13,818 bases of DNA from Candidatus Krumholzibacteriia bacterium. Lineage in GTDB: Bacteria; Krumholzibacteriota; Krumholzibacteriia; LZORAL124-64-63. Positions 6,669-13,800 of this stretch are shown piece by piece (the first letter of the stretch is position 1; every line of letters starts with the position of its first letter). The stretch spans positions 1 to 13,818 of the forward strand of contig JAOZJV010000027.1 in assembly GCA_029935695.1 (NCBI GenBank), read 5' to 3'. The notes under the pieces are model-generated. The model had not been told where the DNA came from. It ran no database searches and saw nothing but the letters and a program-made list of their open reading frames with translations. Made by a program: the position numbers and the translations under genes.

Positions 6669-7859
6669 ATGAAATCAGTTCTTATCCTTGTTTCTTTGCT
6701 GACCATACTGCCCTCCGTGTGTTTGGCAGGCAACACCCAGGTCCCCCACCTCATCAACAGCGATACACCACCCCATGGCGTGAAAACACTGGACCTCAAA
6801 GAACTGTGGCGCGCCGGCGGCGAAGATGAAGAAGTTATTTTTGGCCGCATTGTGGACGTCAAAAGAGGTCCTGACGGCAGCACCTACGTTCTGGACAACC
6901 AGCTCTGCCAGGTGGCTGTTTTTTCTCCTGAAGGACAGCACCTGAGCTATTTAAGCCGGGAAGGCGATGGCCCCGGCGAGTTACGGCAACCTGTGGAACT
7001 GGCTTTCCTCTCTGATGATATATTGGGCATCGGCATGGGTTTTCCGGGAAAAGTCATCTCCCTGAAACTGGATGGCACTCCAGACAAAACATACTATCCC
7101 ATCGGTGAACCGTCTGAAGGAAACATTGGTCTTTTGATGGGCATGCAATTTTTTGATGGCGTGATGGCCGCCTGCGGAGGACGCATGGTCTTCGGTGAAG
7201 ACGGCACAGGACACACCGATCGTTTTCTCTCCTTTTGCCAGGGTGATTGCACCGCAACCCGGCATCTTCTGGAAAAAGCCACACCCCTGGATTTGACGGG
7301 CCGGCAATACGTGGAAGCCCCGGATCATTATGTTGAACGGACATGGGCTCTCGGACCCGGAGGAATGCTCTTTGTGGCTGCCGAGCGAGACGCCTATGAA
7401 ATATCAGTGTTCGACAAAACGGGAAAACTGGTGCAGGTCTTTGGACGCAAATACAAGCCGCGAAAAAGGACCAAAGCTGAAAAGCAGCAAGTCACTCCCG
7501 TCATCAATTTCAACAACAGCCTTGATACAGAGATTGTGGCCGAAGACTATGACCCCTGCATTTCCCGCCTGCTGTACAATCGCGATGAAAGCACCGTTTG
7601 GGTTCAAACCCCGCAGGGAGAAGAGGATCAGACCGAAGAAATTTTGGAATTATGGGATGTTTTCAGTGCCGACGGAAAGTTCCAGCATCAGGTCATCGTC
7701 CCTCTGGGTCATGAGATGAATGATGGCACCATCCACCTGGTGGGCGGCAACAAACTGATCGTGGTCAAAGGAACCAGCAGCCCATTCAACGACAGTGAAA
7801 ACACTGAAGAAGAAATGGACGTTGAGCCTCTCGAAGTTATCTGTTACGAGATCCGCTGA
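6669..7859 (+). CDS. Secreted six-bladed β-propeller protein (396 aa)
   Basis: An N-terminal signal peptide (residues 1-20, probable cleavage after CLA) is present. The Cys at 18 is not in a good lipobox context, so a lipoprotein is less likely. The mature protein shows the repeat style of six-bladed β-propellers (NHL/DUF5128-like). Examples are IVDVKRGPDGSTYVLD, VAVFSPEGQHLSYLSREGDGPGEL, VISLKLDGTPDKTY, ISVFDKTGKLVQVFGRKY and LWDVFSADGKFQHQVIV. The GPDG..YVLD and EGDGPGEL segments are characteristic of the family, which is common in FCB-group bacteria and mostly uncharacterised. The C-terminal stretch is acidic (SENTEEEMDVEP). Binding of a protein or glycan in the periplasm is inference. GGAG lies 7 nt upstream of the ATG. 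The gene follows the lipoprotein after 92 bp on the same strand and may belong to the same operon, as no terminator is seen between them. It ends 9 bp from the convergent TPR gene. Confidence 0.85.
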   Translation: MKSVLILVSLLTILPSVCLAGNTQVPHLINSDTPPHGVKTLDLKELWRAGGEDEEVIFGRIVDVKRGPDGSTYVLDNQLCQVAVFSPEGQHLSYLSREGDGPGELRQPVELAFLSDDILGIGMGFPGKVISLKLDGTPDKTYYPIGEPSEGNIGLLMGMQFFDGVMAACGGRMVFGEDGTGHTDRFLSFCQGDCTATRHLLEKATPLDLTGRQYVEAPDHYVERTWALGPGGMLFVAAERDAYEISVFDKTGKLVQVFGRKYKPRKRTKAEKQQVTPVINFNNSLDTEIVAEDYDPCISRLLYNRDESTVWVQTPQGEEDQTEEILELWDVFSADGKFQHQVIVPLGHEMNDGTIHLVGGNKLIVVKGTSSPFNDSENTEEEMDVEPLEVICYEIR

Positions 7860-7868
7860 CACGGGATT

Positions 7869-8429
7869 TTAAACCAGCAAACTTCCAGTCAAATAAACCG
7901 ACTCAAGCACCAGGCACCCAACCAGAGTCCTATGCATGGAAGTGCGCATAAATGTCCGCGCGCCCGTCAACGCCACATTGACTGGATGGGCACGCGACAA
8001 ATCTGAAATCACCGGAGGTCGTTCTTTTTCAAAGAGTGCAAAACCCGATTCCAAACGTGGATCCCTGGGTGCCAATTTCTTCGCCTTCAGCAAATATCTG
8101 TACCCTTGTTCCAGCCGGGAGCCCAAAAGGTGGATGTAGGCCAGGGCATAATACCCCGCTGGTGATTGAGTGTTCAAACGCACAGCCTCTGTGGCCAGCT
8201 TGGTGGCCGATACATACCGTCCGGTTCCTTCTGCAACACACACTGCCAGCCCGGCGAGGGCATCGGCATCTTTGGGGGTGTCGCGCAAAATGCGCTGGAA
8301 CCGAGCTTCCGCTTCGGACCTCTGTCCGTCAAAGAGAAGCTTGTAGGCATTGACGACCGAAGGAGTGGCATCCATACCCGTGCATTTTGATTTGTTTCCC
8401 AGATACAACAGTTGTTTGAAGTCACTCAT
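7869..8429 (-). CDS. Short tetratricopeptide-repeat protein with hydrophobic C-terminus (186 aa)
   Basis: Three consecutive 34-residue TPR units are visible at about residues 25-56, 57-90 and 91-124. They carry the usual small and large hydrophobic positions (AYKLLFDGQRSEAEARFQRIL, ALAGLAVCVAEG, YYALAYIHLLGS) and end near the A..L.P pattern (AKKLAPRDP). TPRs mediate protein-protein contacts. The N-terminus has no signal peptide. The last 20 residues (TLVGCLVLESVYLTGSLLV, about 168-186) are hydrophobic apart from one Glu and could act as a tail anchor or pack against the repeat. The ATG at 8429 has AGGA 8 nt upstream. The gene stands alone, with its own 5' spacer and no obvious terminator in the 9-bp gap to the convergent propeller gene. 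The binding partner is unknown. Confidence 0.82.
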   Translation of the reverse strand: MSDFKQLLYLGNKSKCTGMDATPSVVNAYKLLFDGQRSEAEARFQRILRDTPKDADALAGLAVCVAEGTGRYVSATKLATEAVRLNTQSPAGYYALAYIHLLGSRLEQGYRYLLKAKKLAPRDPRLESGFALFEKERPPVISDLSRAHPVNVALTGARTFMRTSMHRTLVGCLVLESVYLTGSLLV

Positions 8430-8569
8430 GATATTTCCTCATCGGGCTTTTTACCATCCCCCGCCTTGCGCTTTGAACATCCCTCGTTCCCTGTTTATCC
8501 CGGGTGTTCCTTTTCATTTCCCGTCCGCCCTTCACAGTGTAATACTTGCACCTTTTGAGCCGAAATGAA
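8430..8569. other. Spacer upstream of the TPR gene with no recognised element
   Basis: Apart from the TPR ribosome binding site next to 8430, this 140-bp stretch shows no gene and no convincing promoter or repeat on either strand. The TPR promoter should lie here, or transcription could read through from the peptidase gene past its terminator. Confidence 0.5.
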
Positions 8570-8593
8570 AACGGGCAACCATCGTTGCCCGTT
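8562..8593 (-). terminator. Rho-independent terminator of the S9 peptidase gene
   Basis: A perfect 10-bp stem (AACGGGCAAC at 8570-8579 and GTTGCCCGTT at 8584-8593) closes a 4-nt loop. Read on the minus strand the hairpin is followed directly by TTTTCATTT. It lies 43 nt after the peptidase stop codon, on the strand and in the place expected for that gene. Only the minus strand has the T-tract, so the upstream-facing direction is unlikely to terminate well. Confidence 0.85.
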
Positions 8594-8636
8594 GTTATCA
8601 AACAAGTTGTGCCTTATCCGATCGTAAAAACCCGAC

Positions 8637-11162
8637 TCATTCCCAACGTTCCGTCCATGCTTCCGGTTGTTCCCTGCAGAAAGAGTTGAACCATTCCAGA
8701 ATCATGGTCCGGTGCTCTACCCGGTTATCCCAACTGCCACTGATGCCATGGCCCTCACCCGGAAAAACCACCAATTCAACTGTTTTACCCAGGATGGATA
8801 AAGCCGTGAAAAGTTGATCCGATTCTCCAGGTGTCACGTTCGCATCGTCGGCGCCATGCAACAACAGCAACGGAGTATTGATTTTATCGGCATGGAACAA
8901 AGGTGAATGATCGATGAAATACTGAGGGTCATCCCACGGGGTGGCACCCGCCAGGGCCATATCGCCATAGGTCCAACCCCAGGCACCCTGTCCCCAGTAG
9001 GTGGCCAGATCACTGATCCCGTACATGGAAACGGCCGCCGCATAAATATCCGTGGTGGTGACAAGGTACTCGGTCATGAACCCACCATAAGAACCGCCGT
9101 AAATGCCGATGCCGTCCTTGTCCAGCCAGGAATGCTCATCCAGGATGTGGTGAGTGCCGGCGATAATGTCGGCAGCAGCCTTGGGACCCCAGTCACCGGC
9201 GTGATGGTCGGCAAACTCATCCCCATAACCATAGGCCCCCCGGGGATTGACGACCAAAAGACCATATCCGCCGGCCGCGTAGAATTGGTGCGTGGAGTTG
9301 AAACCGCGCATGGTGGGAGATGTGCCTGCATAATAATAGACAATGAGTGGAGCCTTCCCTTCAGACGGAGGGCCGAATGAAGGTGTGCTGCCGGTGTTGT
9401 GTTGCAGGGGTGGATAGAACCAGGCGTCAATGGCATCGCCATCGGGACCAGTGAAGTGGGCATCCACCGGCTCGCACCAAAGATGCAGACCCGGACCCTC
9501 GGTGTTGTAACTTTCAAGGTGTTTGCTTTTGCCTCCGGTGTCTGCCCGATACAGCGAAACCGGTTCACTGGTTGATGAGGCAGTATAGAGCAGGTTCATG
9601 CCATCGGGACTGACAGCCAGCGAGCCCATGCTTTCTCCGGACAAAGGCAGCACTTCGGCAGCCCAGTCTTTCCCTGGGTCCAGACGGGCCAGTCTCTGGT
9701 AAGAGCCTTCCGCCACTTCCACCAGCAAACGACCCTTCTTGTCAAAACGGGGAAGGCCGCCCCCCACATCGAAGGCCAATTTCAAGCCATGGGTCAACCG
9801 TTGGAATTTTCCTGATTCCAGATCCAGACTCCACACCTGTTTGTTGTAAACATTGCGTTCCGGCCGACCACCACCCACCTCATCGGGAGGGCCCAGAAAG
9901 ATCAGGGATTTCCCATCGGGAGAAGCCGCCAAACCATGGGGACGAACTTCCCAGCCACCGGTGAACCGGGTCAGAATTTCATCCTGGCCTGTGATCAAGT
10001 CCAGGCGGTGCAGCTCACTTTGGAACCAGGGACGATCGGTGGCGGGTAAGGTCTGTCCGTAGAAAACCGCACTCCCATCGGCAGAAAAAACAGCATCGTC
10101 CAATACTCTGTCCGCTGGAGTGGTCAACACCCGGCGGGCACCGGTTTGCACATCCATCAGATGCAGATGGGGCACGGGAGTGAAGTCCGACACTCGTTCG
10201 CGCAGGTGCACATAACGACGGTTTCCCTCGGTTGGATCATCCTCTTCGTAAGCGGCTGTGGAAGAAAAGAGCAAATGGCGTCCATCGGGACTGATTTTTA
10301 CAAAGCCAAGGGCAGATTCTCCTCGCAGAAGGGTGCGCATGGGACCGGCCGGAGCACTCCACACCATCAGGTCGGTGCCTTCATCTCCTGCACGGCGCAG
10401 CAGCAAATTTTCAGTGTTTGGCAGAAAAGCCACCGGTCGGGCCCCGGGGCCCCCAAGATCGGCTGCCAATAAACGGCCTTTGGAATCCAGGGCATCGAGA
10501 CGGCTTAAATCCGGTTCCCTGCGGGTCACTTTCCGCACCAGAACATCTCCCCCGTCGGCCACAGCCAGCGAGCCAACCCTGGTCATTCCCGCCAGGTCAG
10601 CAAACCGGGTCAGAGGTGTTTCACGGCGCAGGCACCACTGAGCAGCGGCGCCTTCATCCACACTGGCTTTCAAGGTGGAAGCGCCACTGACCCGGGCGTA
10701 AACCGTCACCCATCCGGGTTCGAGAGTCAGGGAACTTGAAAAACCATCTTCATCATCGGAATCCAATTCCTGCCCATCGCAATACATAGCAGTGCATTCT
10801 TCTAATTGAAATTCAACTTCGGATCGCGTGGCCAGATGCAGCACGGCTGCCACCCAATAGCTTCCTTCTTCAGTGAATTCCATTTTTCCGTCCGGGCCAC
10901 ACTGAAGCTCCTGCCACTGCAGCTCTGATCCCGGAACCAGAGAATACCCCGCCGAAAGATCCGGAAGGGTTTTGCCGGGAATAATTTCCGGCACTGCCTG
11001 GTGCTCACCAAGGGGGAAAACGGCATCCTCAGGGGTGGGCACCACCGGCAACGGGCCCAGAAATTGAACTGAAGAGGGAAAAACATCCTGAGCAAGGGCC
11101 GCTGCAGGAACAAGGCACAACAAAACGCAACACAGGGCAATGGACGAAAGAACGCGAAACAT
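8637..11162 (-). CDS. Secreted S9 family (prolyl oligopeptidase-type) peptidase (841 aa)
   Basis: A signal peptide (1-24, cleavage after ALA) precedes a β-sandwich-like region (about 60-165) resembling the ligand-binding domains often found before extracellular enzymes. A β-propeller follows (about 180-560), with repeated PD40-type blades such as ISPDGRHLLFSS, FSADGSAVFY, ASPDGKSLIFLG and VSPDGMNLLYTA. The C-terminal α/β-hydrolase domain (about 595-841) has the oxyanion-region motif NPRGAYGYG and the nucleophile Ser691 in GGSYGG (codon 9090-9092). The probable acid Asp773 lies in HGADDANV and His805 in GEGHG, so the triad is complete. Relatives are dipeptidyl or oligopeptidases that cleave short peptides admitted through the propeller. 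With its signal peptide it should act in the periplasm or outside the cell. GAGGAG 5 nt upstream supports the ATG. It is monocistronic: a divergent promoter region lies in front and an intrinsic terminator behind. Confidence 0.95.
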   Translation of the reverse strand: MFRVLSSIALCCVLLCLVPAAALAQDVFPSSVQFLGPLPVVPTPEDAVFPLGEHQAVPEIIPGKTLPDLSAGYSLVPGSELQWQELQCGPDGKMEFTEEGSYWVAAVLHLATRSEVEFQLEECTAMYCDGQELDSDDEDGFSSSLTLEPGWVTVYARVSGASTLKASVDEGAAAQWCLRRETPLTRFADLAGMTRVGSLAVADGGDVLVRKVTRREPDLSRLDALDSKGRLLAADLGGPGARPVAFLPNTENLLLRRAGDEGTDLMVWSAPAGPMRTLLRGESALGFVKISPDGRHLLFSSTAAYEEDDPTEGNRRYVHLRERVSDFTPVPHLHLMDVQTGARRVLTTPADRVLDDAVFSADGSAVFYGQTLPATDRPWFQSELHRLDLITGQDEILTRFTGGWEVRPHGLAASPDGKSLIFLGPPDEVGGGRPERNVYNKQVWSLDLESGKFQRLTHGLKLAFDVGGGLPRFDKKGRLLVEVAEGSYQRLARLDPGKDWAAEVLPLSGESMGSLAVSPDGMNLLYTASSTSEPVSLYRADTGGKSKHLESYNTEGPGLHLWCEPVDAHFTGPDGDAIDAWFYPPLQHNTGSTPSFGPPSEGKAPLIVYYYAGTSPTMRGFNSTHQFYAAGGYGLLVVNPRGAYGYGDEFADHHAGDWGPKAAADIIAGTHHILDEHSWLDKDGIGIYGGSYGGFMTEYLVTTTDIYAAAVSMYGISDLATYWGQGAWGWTYGDMALAGATPWDDPQYFIDHSPLFHADKINTPLLLLHGADDANVTPGESDQLFTALSILGKTVELVVFPGEGHGISGSWDNRVEHRTMILEWFNSFCREQPEAWTERWE

Positions 11163-11227
11163 GGCATCTCCTCAATCAATTAGACCAATGTGAAAAATCG
11201 GCACACTGTTGATTACACAATCTTAAC

Positions 11228-11255
11228 TTGCGATGAGATTATTTTTATCTATTGT
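11228..11255 (+). promoter_or_regulatory. Possible promoter for the CBM48 gene
   Basis: TTGCGA (11228-11233) and TATTGT (11250-11255) are 16 bp apart, each 4/6 to the sigma-70 consensus, in an AT-rich stretch. Transcription would start near 11262 and give a leader of about 60 nt. The proposed -10 overlaps the -10 proposed for the opposite strand, so at most one of the pair may be occupied at a time. Confidence 0.3.
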
Positions 11256-11278
11256 ATCGCCGCTGACAGTTAATTCAA
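11251..11278 (-). promoter_or_regulatory. Possible promoter for the S9 peptidase gene
   Basis: On the minus strand TTGAAT (11273-11278, 4/6) and TACAAT (11251-11256, 5/6) are separated by 16 bp. The predicted start near 11244 gives a leader of about 80 nt. The -35 element lies inside a palindrome, which would let a repressor or activator act there. Confidence 0.4.
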
Positions 11279-11285
11279 ATTGAAT
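11273..11285. promoter_or_regulatory. 13-bp palindrome, candidate operator
   Basis: ATTCAA and TTGAAT form a perfect 6+1+6 palindrome centred on 11279. It lies between the divergent peptidase and CBM48 genes, covering the proposed peptidase -35. A dimeric regulator is plausible, but none is encoded in the window and one AT-rich palindrome can arise by chance. Confidence 0.3.
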
Positions 11286-11310
11286 AGTCGCCCGCTTTGG
11301 GATCAATGAC

Positions 11311-11317
11311 GAGGGAG
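11311..11317 (+). promoter_or_regulatory. Ribosome binding site fixing the CBM48 start
   Basis: GAGGGAG lies 6 nt before the ATG at 11324. It favours this start over the upstream in-frame ATG at 11306 and TTG at 11297, which have no such site in front. Confidence 0.75.
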
Positions 11318-11323
11318 AATTTC

Positions 11324-11641
11324 ATGGGTTTGCAAAAAAGATTTCTTAAATCGAAGCCTGTAGGCAAGGTTACTTTTCGATTGCCAAGAGAAGCAGTCAC
11401 TAACGCCACTGCCGTCAACCTGGTGGGTGAGTTCAATGGCTGGGATAAAAGTGCTTTGCCCATGACCCGCCTGAAAAATGGTGAATTCAAGGTCACCATT
11501 GATTTGCCCGTGGGGCGCGAGTACTGCTTCCGCTACCTGATCAGTCTTCCCGAAGGCCGTATTTGGGAAAATGACTGGGCGGCTGATAAATATGCGCCTT
11601 GCACCTTCACGGGTGTTGAAAACTCTGTTTTGGTGCTCTAA
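11324..11641 (+). CDS. Stand-alone CBM48/isoamylase early set domain protein (105 aa)
   Basis: The whole protein is one immunoglobulin-like glycogen-binding module. The N-terminal LKSKPVGKVTFRLP segment, the hallmark VNLVGEFNGWD (a Trp next to the N-G turn), MTRLKNGEFKVTIDLPVG and YCFRYLI...WENDWAADKY match the family annotated as isoamylase early set domain-containing proteins. Homologous domains in AMPK β subunits and glycogen-branching or debranching enzymes bind α-1,4-glucan. Here no catalytic domain is attached, and the gene is complete with start, stop and ribosome binding site, so it is not a fragment. There is no signal peptide, which suggests cytoplasmic binding to storage polysaccharide. 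No glycogen enzyme is encoded nearby. A terminator follows, so it is probably monocistronic. Confidence 0.88.
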   Translation: MGLQKRFLKSKPVGKVTFRLPREAVTNATAVNLVGEFNGWDKSALPMTRLKNGEFKVTIDLPVGREYCFRYLISLPEGRIWENDWAADKYAPCTFTGVENSVLVL

Positions 11642-11655
11642 TAGGGAAAACTACC

Positions 11656-11683
11656 TAAAGATTACCCTGAGGCTGACCGATGT
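11656..11683 (+). promoter_or_regulatory. Possible FliA (sigma-28)-type promoter for the chemoreceptor gene
   Basis: TAAAGATT (11656-11663) matches 7 of 8 positions of the sigma-28 -35 consensus TAAAGTTT. ACCGATGT (11676-11683) keeps the CCGAT core of the -10 consensus GCCGATAA (5/8). The spacer is 12 nt, one longer than the usual 11. Chemoreceptor genes are classic members of the flagellar late regulon, so the location fits. Transcription would start near 11690. Confidence 0.5.
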
Positions 11684-11684
11684 T

Positions 11685-11722
11685 AAGGCTGAGTTCCGGA
11701 ATAACCCGGGAGTCAGCTTTTT
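11685..11722 (+). terminator. Rho-independent terminator after the CBM48 gene
   Basis: The arms 11688-11699 and 11706-11717 pair at 11 of 12 positions (one G-G mismatch, one G-T wobble) around a 6-nt loop. The stem can be extended outward by AAG/TTT and is followed by TTTTT and then CATTTT. It lies about 45 nt after the CBM48 stop codon on the same strand. It also lies only about 35 nt before the chemoreceptor ATG and overlaps the start site predicted for the sigma-28-like promoter. Confidence 0.75.
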
Positions 11723-11757
11723 CATTTTGCCGAAAAGCCAAGCCTTAGGGGTAAGCC

Positions 11758-13800
11758 ATGAGTTTGCGTAAAAGAATCCTCCTTCCCATTCTGCTGTCAG
11801 TTCTCGTTGCGGGAGTTGGCGCCTTCACTGGTGTTTCCCTGACTGTCAAAAAATTGGTGGACAAACAAGTGGCGGAAAAGCACGAATCTCTCCAAAAAAA
11901 TATGGATGAGACCGTGAGCAACAAAATCCATGAATACGGATCTTTCCTGCAGGCTGCCGAAAACCAGGCCTTGAGTCAGGCCGCCGTCCTGAGTGAAGTT
12001 CCCGCTATCCAGGATGCCTACAAACACGCCCTGACCGGCAACATCAACGATGAAAAAGATTCTATTGGCCAGGAAGCCCGGCAACAATTGCGTAAGGCTG
12101 TGGCACCCTATGCCACAGGTTACAGCAACCGCACCGGTCACAAAGACTTCCGGGCCCACTTTCACCTCAAGAGCAACCGCAGCTTTGCCCGCATCTGGCG
12201 CAAAGGCTGGCAAACCAAACGCAACGGCCAGAAGGTCGATGTCAGTGATGATCTGAGTGGTTTCCGCCAGACCGTTATTCAGGTGAACAAGACCCACAAA
12301 CCCGTCAGTGGTATTGAAATTGGCCGGGGTGGTTTTGTGGTGCGTGGCGTGCAGCCCATCGTCGACACAGGCGGGGTGCACCTTGGGTCTGTGGAATACA
12401 TGACCGGATTTATGCCCATCGCCAAGCAATTGGTGGCCAACGAAAAACAAAATTTTGCCATCTATATGGATGCTGCAAAACTGTCCACCGCCAAAAAGCT
12501 TCAGGATCCCGCCAAGTATCCTGTGCTGGATGATCAGTTTGTCTTCTGCGCCGCCACGAACCAGGAGCTGGCCATGCAGGTGGCCGATTCAGATTTCCTG
12601 GCCGAAGGCATGAAAGGCAAAGCACTCAAAGTTCAGGACAACCTGCAAATGGCGGCCTTCCCCATCGAAGATTTTTCAGGAAATCCCGTGGGTGTGATGC
12701 TGATGACTTTGGATATTGCCGATGAACTGGCTGCCATGGGCACCATCGAGTCAGATGGGAAAAAAGCTCTTTATGGCTTGATGGTCGGAGTTGGCATTTC
12801 CACTCTGCTGGCCATGTTCCTTATTGGTGGCCTTATGTTCAGTATCGTCAAACGCATTAATGATACCCTTCAGGGTCTGATCCAGGATTTGTCCGCCGGA
12901 GCGGATCAGATCAGCCAGGCCAGCGAGCAGGTGGCAGGCTCCAGTGGTCAACTGGCCGAAAGCTCAGGCACAGCAGCAGCCAGTCTTGAGCAGACCAGTG
13001 CCTCCCTGGCAGAAATGTCATCCCAAACCAATGACAACAGTCAAACGGCCGACGATGCCAGCCAAATTGCCAGCAGCGCGCGCGACTCTTCAGAAACGGG
13101 CATGGAGGCCATGTCTCGTCTGAATGAAAGCATCGACAAAATCAAAACCTCTTCTGATCAGACGGCCAACATTCTCAAAACCATTGATGAAATTGCCTTC
13201 CAAACAAATTTGCTGGCTCTGAACGCAGCCGTGGAAGCTGCCCGCGCCGGTGATGCCGGTAAAGGATTTGCCGTGGTGGCCGAAGAGGTGCGTAACCTGG
13301 CACAACGCAGTGCTGAAGCTGCCCGCAGCACCGCCGTCCTCATCCAGGAAAGCCAGGAGAACGCCAACAACGGTGTGGTGGTCAACAATGAAGTGGCCGC
13401 CGTTCTCGAAAAAATCACCAAGGAAATTGGCGAAGCCACCGGCCTGATGGGCGAAGTCAACGCCGCCAGTACCAGTCAAAGTCGGGGCATCAGCGAGATC
13501 ACTCTTGCGGTGGATTCCCTGGACAAAGTGACCCAGGGCAACGCCGCCAGCAGTGAAGAAATTGCTGCCGCCGGAGAAGAACTGTCCGCCCAGGCAGGCG
13601 AGCTGAACAATATGGTCACCGTCCTGGTGGAGTTGGTCACAGGGAAAAAGCAAGTGGTCAGCCAATATCACTCAGTGTCGGAAGTCCGGTCGCCCGCGCC
13701 CCAGGCACCGGCTCCGGCACCAACCTCCTGGGGAGGAACCCCCACAGGACAGAGTGTGGTCGTTCCTCTTGATTTAGAAGAGGAAGAGATCCTGCTCTAA
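11758..13800 (+). CDS. Methyl-accepting chemotaxis protein with dCache_3-type sensor, HAMP-less (680 aa)
   Basis: TM1 spans about residues 7-28 and TM2 about 337-363, enclosing a periplasmic domain of about 310 residues. That domain matches the double-Cache type called dCache_3 (double sensory domain): FRAHFHLKSNRSFARIWR, DDLSGFRQTVIQVN, KPVSGIEIGRGGFVVRGVQPIV, then HLGSVEYMTGF. TM2 runs almost directly into the signalling coiled coil (about 367-628) and I see no HAMP domain between them. The conserved hairpin tip lies at about 478-520 (IAFQTNLLALNAAVEAARAG, GKGFAVVAEEVRNLAQRSAEAAR) and should bind CheW and CheA. The arms on either side of the tip are of similar length. The tail is a Pro/Ala-rich linker (645-656) ending in an acidic LDLEEEEILL, unlike the NWETF tail of E. 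coli receptors. AGGGG 6 nt upstream supports the ATG. The ligand is unknown. No other chemotaxis gene is in the window. Confidence 0.95.
   Translation: MSLRKRILLPILLSVLVAGVGAFTGVSLTVKKLVDKQVAEKHESLQKNMDETVSNKIHEYGSFLQAAENQALSQAAVLSEVPAIQDAYKHALTGNINDEKDSIGQEARQQLRKAVAPYATGYSNRTGHKDFRAHFHLKSNRSFARIWRKGWQTKRNGQKVDVSDDLSGFRQTVIQVNKTHKPVSGIEIGRGGFVVRGVQPIVDTGGVHLGSVEYMTGFMPIAKQLVANEKQNFAIYMDAAKLSTAKKLQDPAKYPVLDDQFVFCAATNQELAMQVADSDFLAEGMKGKALKVQDNLQMAAFPIEDFSGNPVGVMLMTLDIADELAAMGTIESDGKKALYGLMVGVGISTLLAMFLIGGLMFSIVKRINDTLQGLIQDLSAGADQISQASEQVAGSSGQLAESSGTAAASLEQTSASLAEMSSQTNDNSQTADDASQIASSARDSSETGMEAMSRLNESIDKIKTSSDQTANILKTIDEIAFQTNLLALNAAVEAARAGDAGKGFAVVAEEVRNLAQRSAEAARSTAVLIQESQENANNGVVVNNEVAAVLEKITKEIGEATGLMGEVNAASTSQSRGISEITLAVDSLDKVTQGNAASSEEIAAAGEELSAQAGELNNMVTVLVELVTGKKQVVSQYHSVSEVRSPAPQAPAPAPTSWGGTPTGQSVVVPLDLEEEEILL

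Noticed and set aside
6686..6740. Lipoprotein signal for the β-propeller protein (Cys18)
   Set aside because: The residues before the Cys (PSV) do not fit a lipobox, and signal peptidase I cleavage after CLA fits better.
11188..11208. A CRP/FNR-like half palindrome (TGTGA ... CACA) upstream of the peptidase gene
   Set aside because: The arms match at only four bases and the spacing is off by one from the CRP consensus, so it is no better than chance.
11797..12450. A 217-codon antisense frame in the chemoreceptor sensor region
   Set aside because: The plus strand encodes a recognisable dCache_3 domain. The antisense frame has no start signal or domain.
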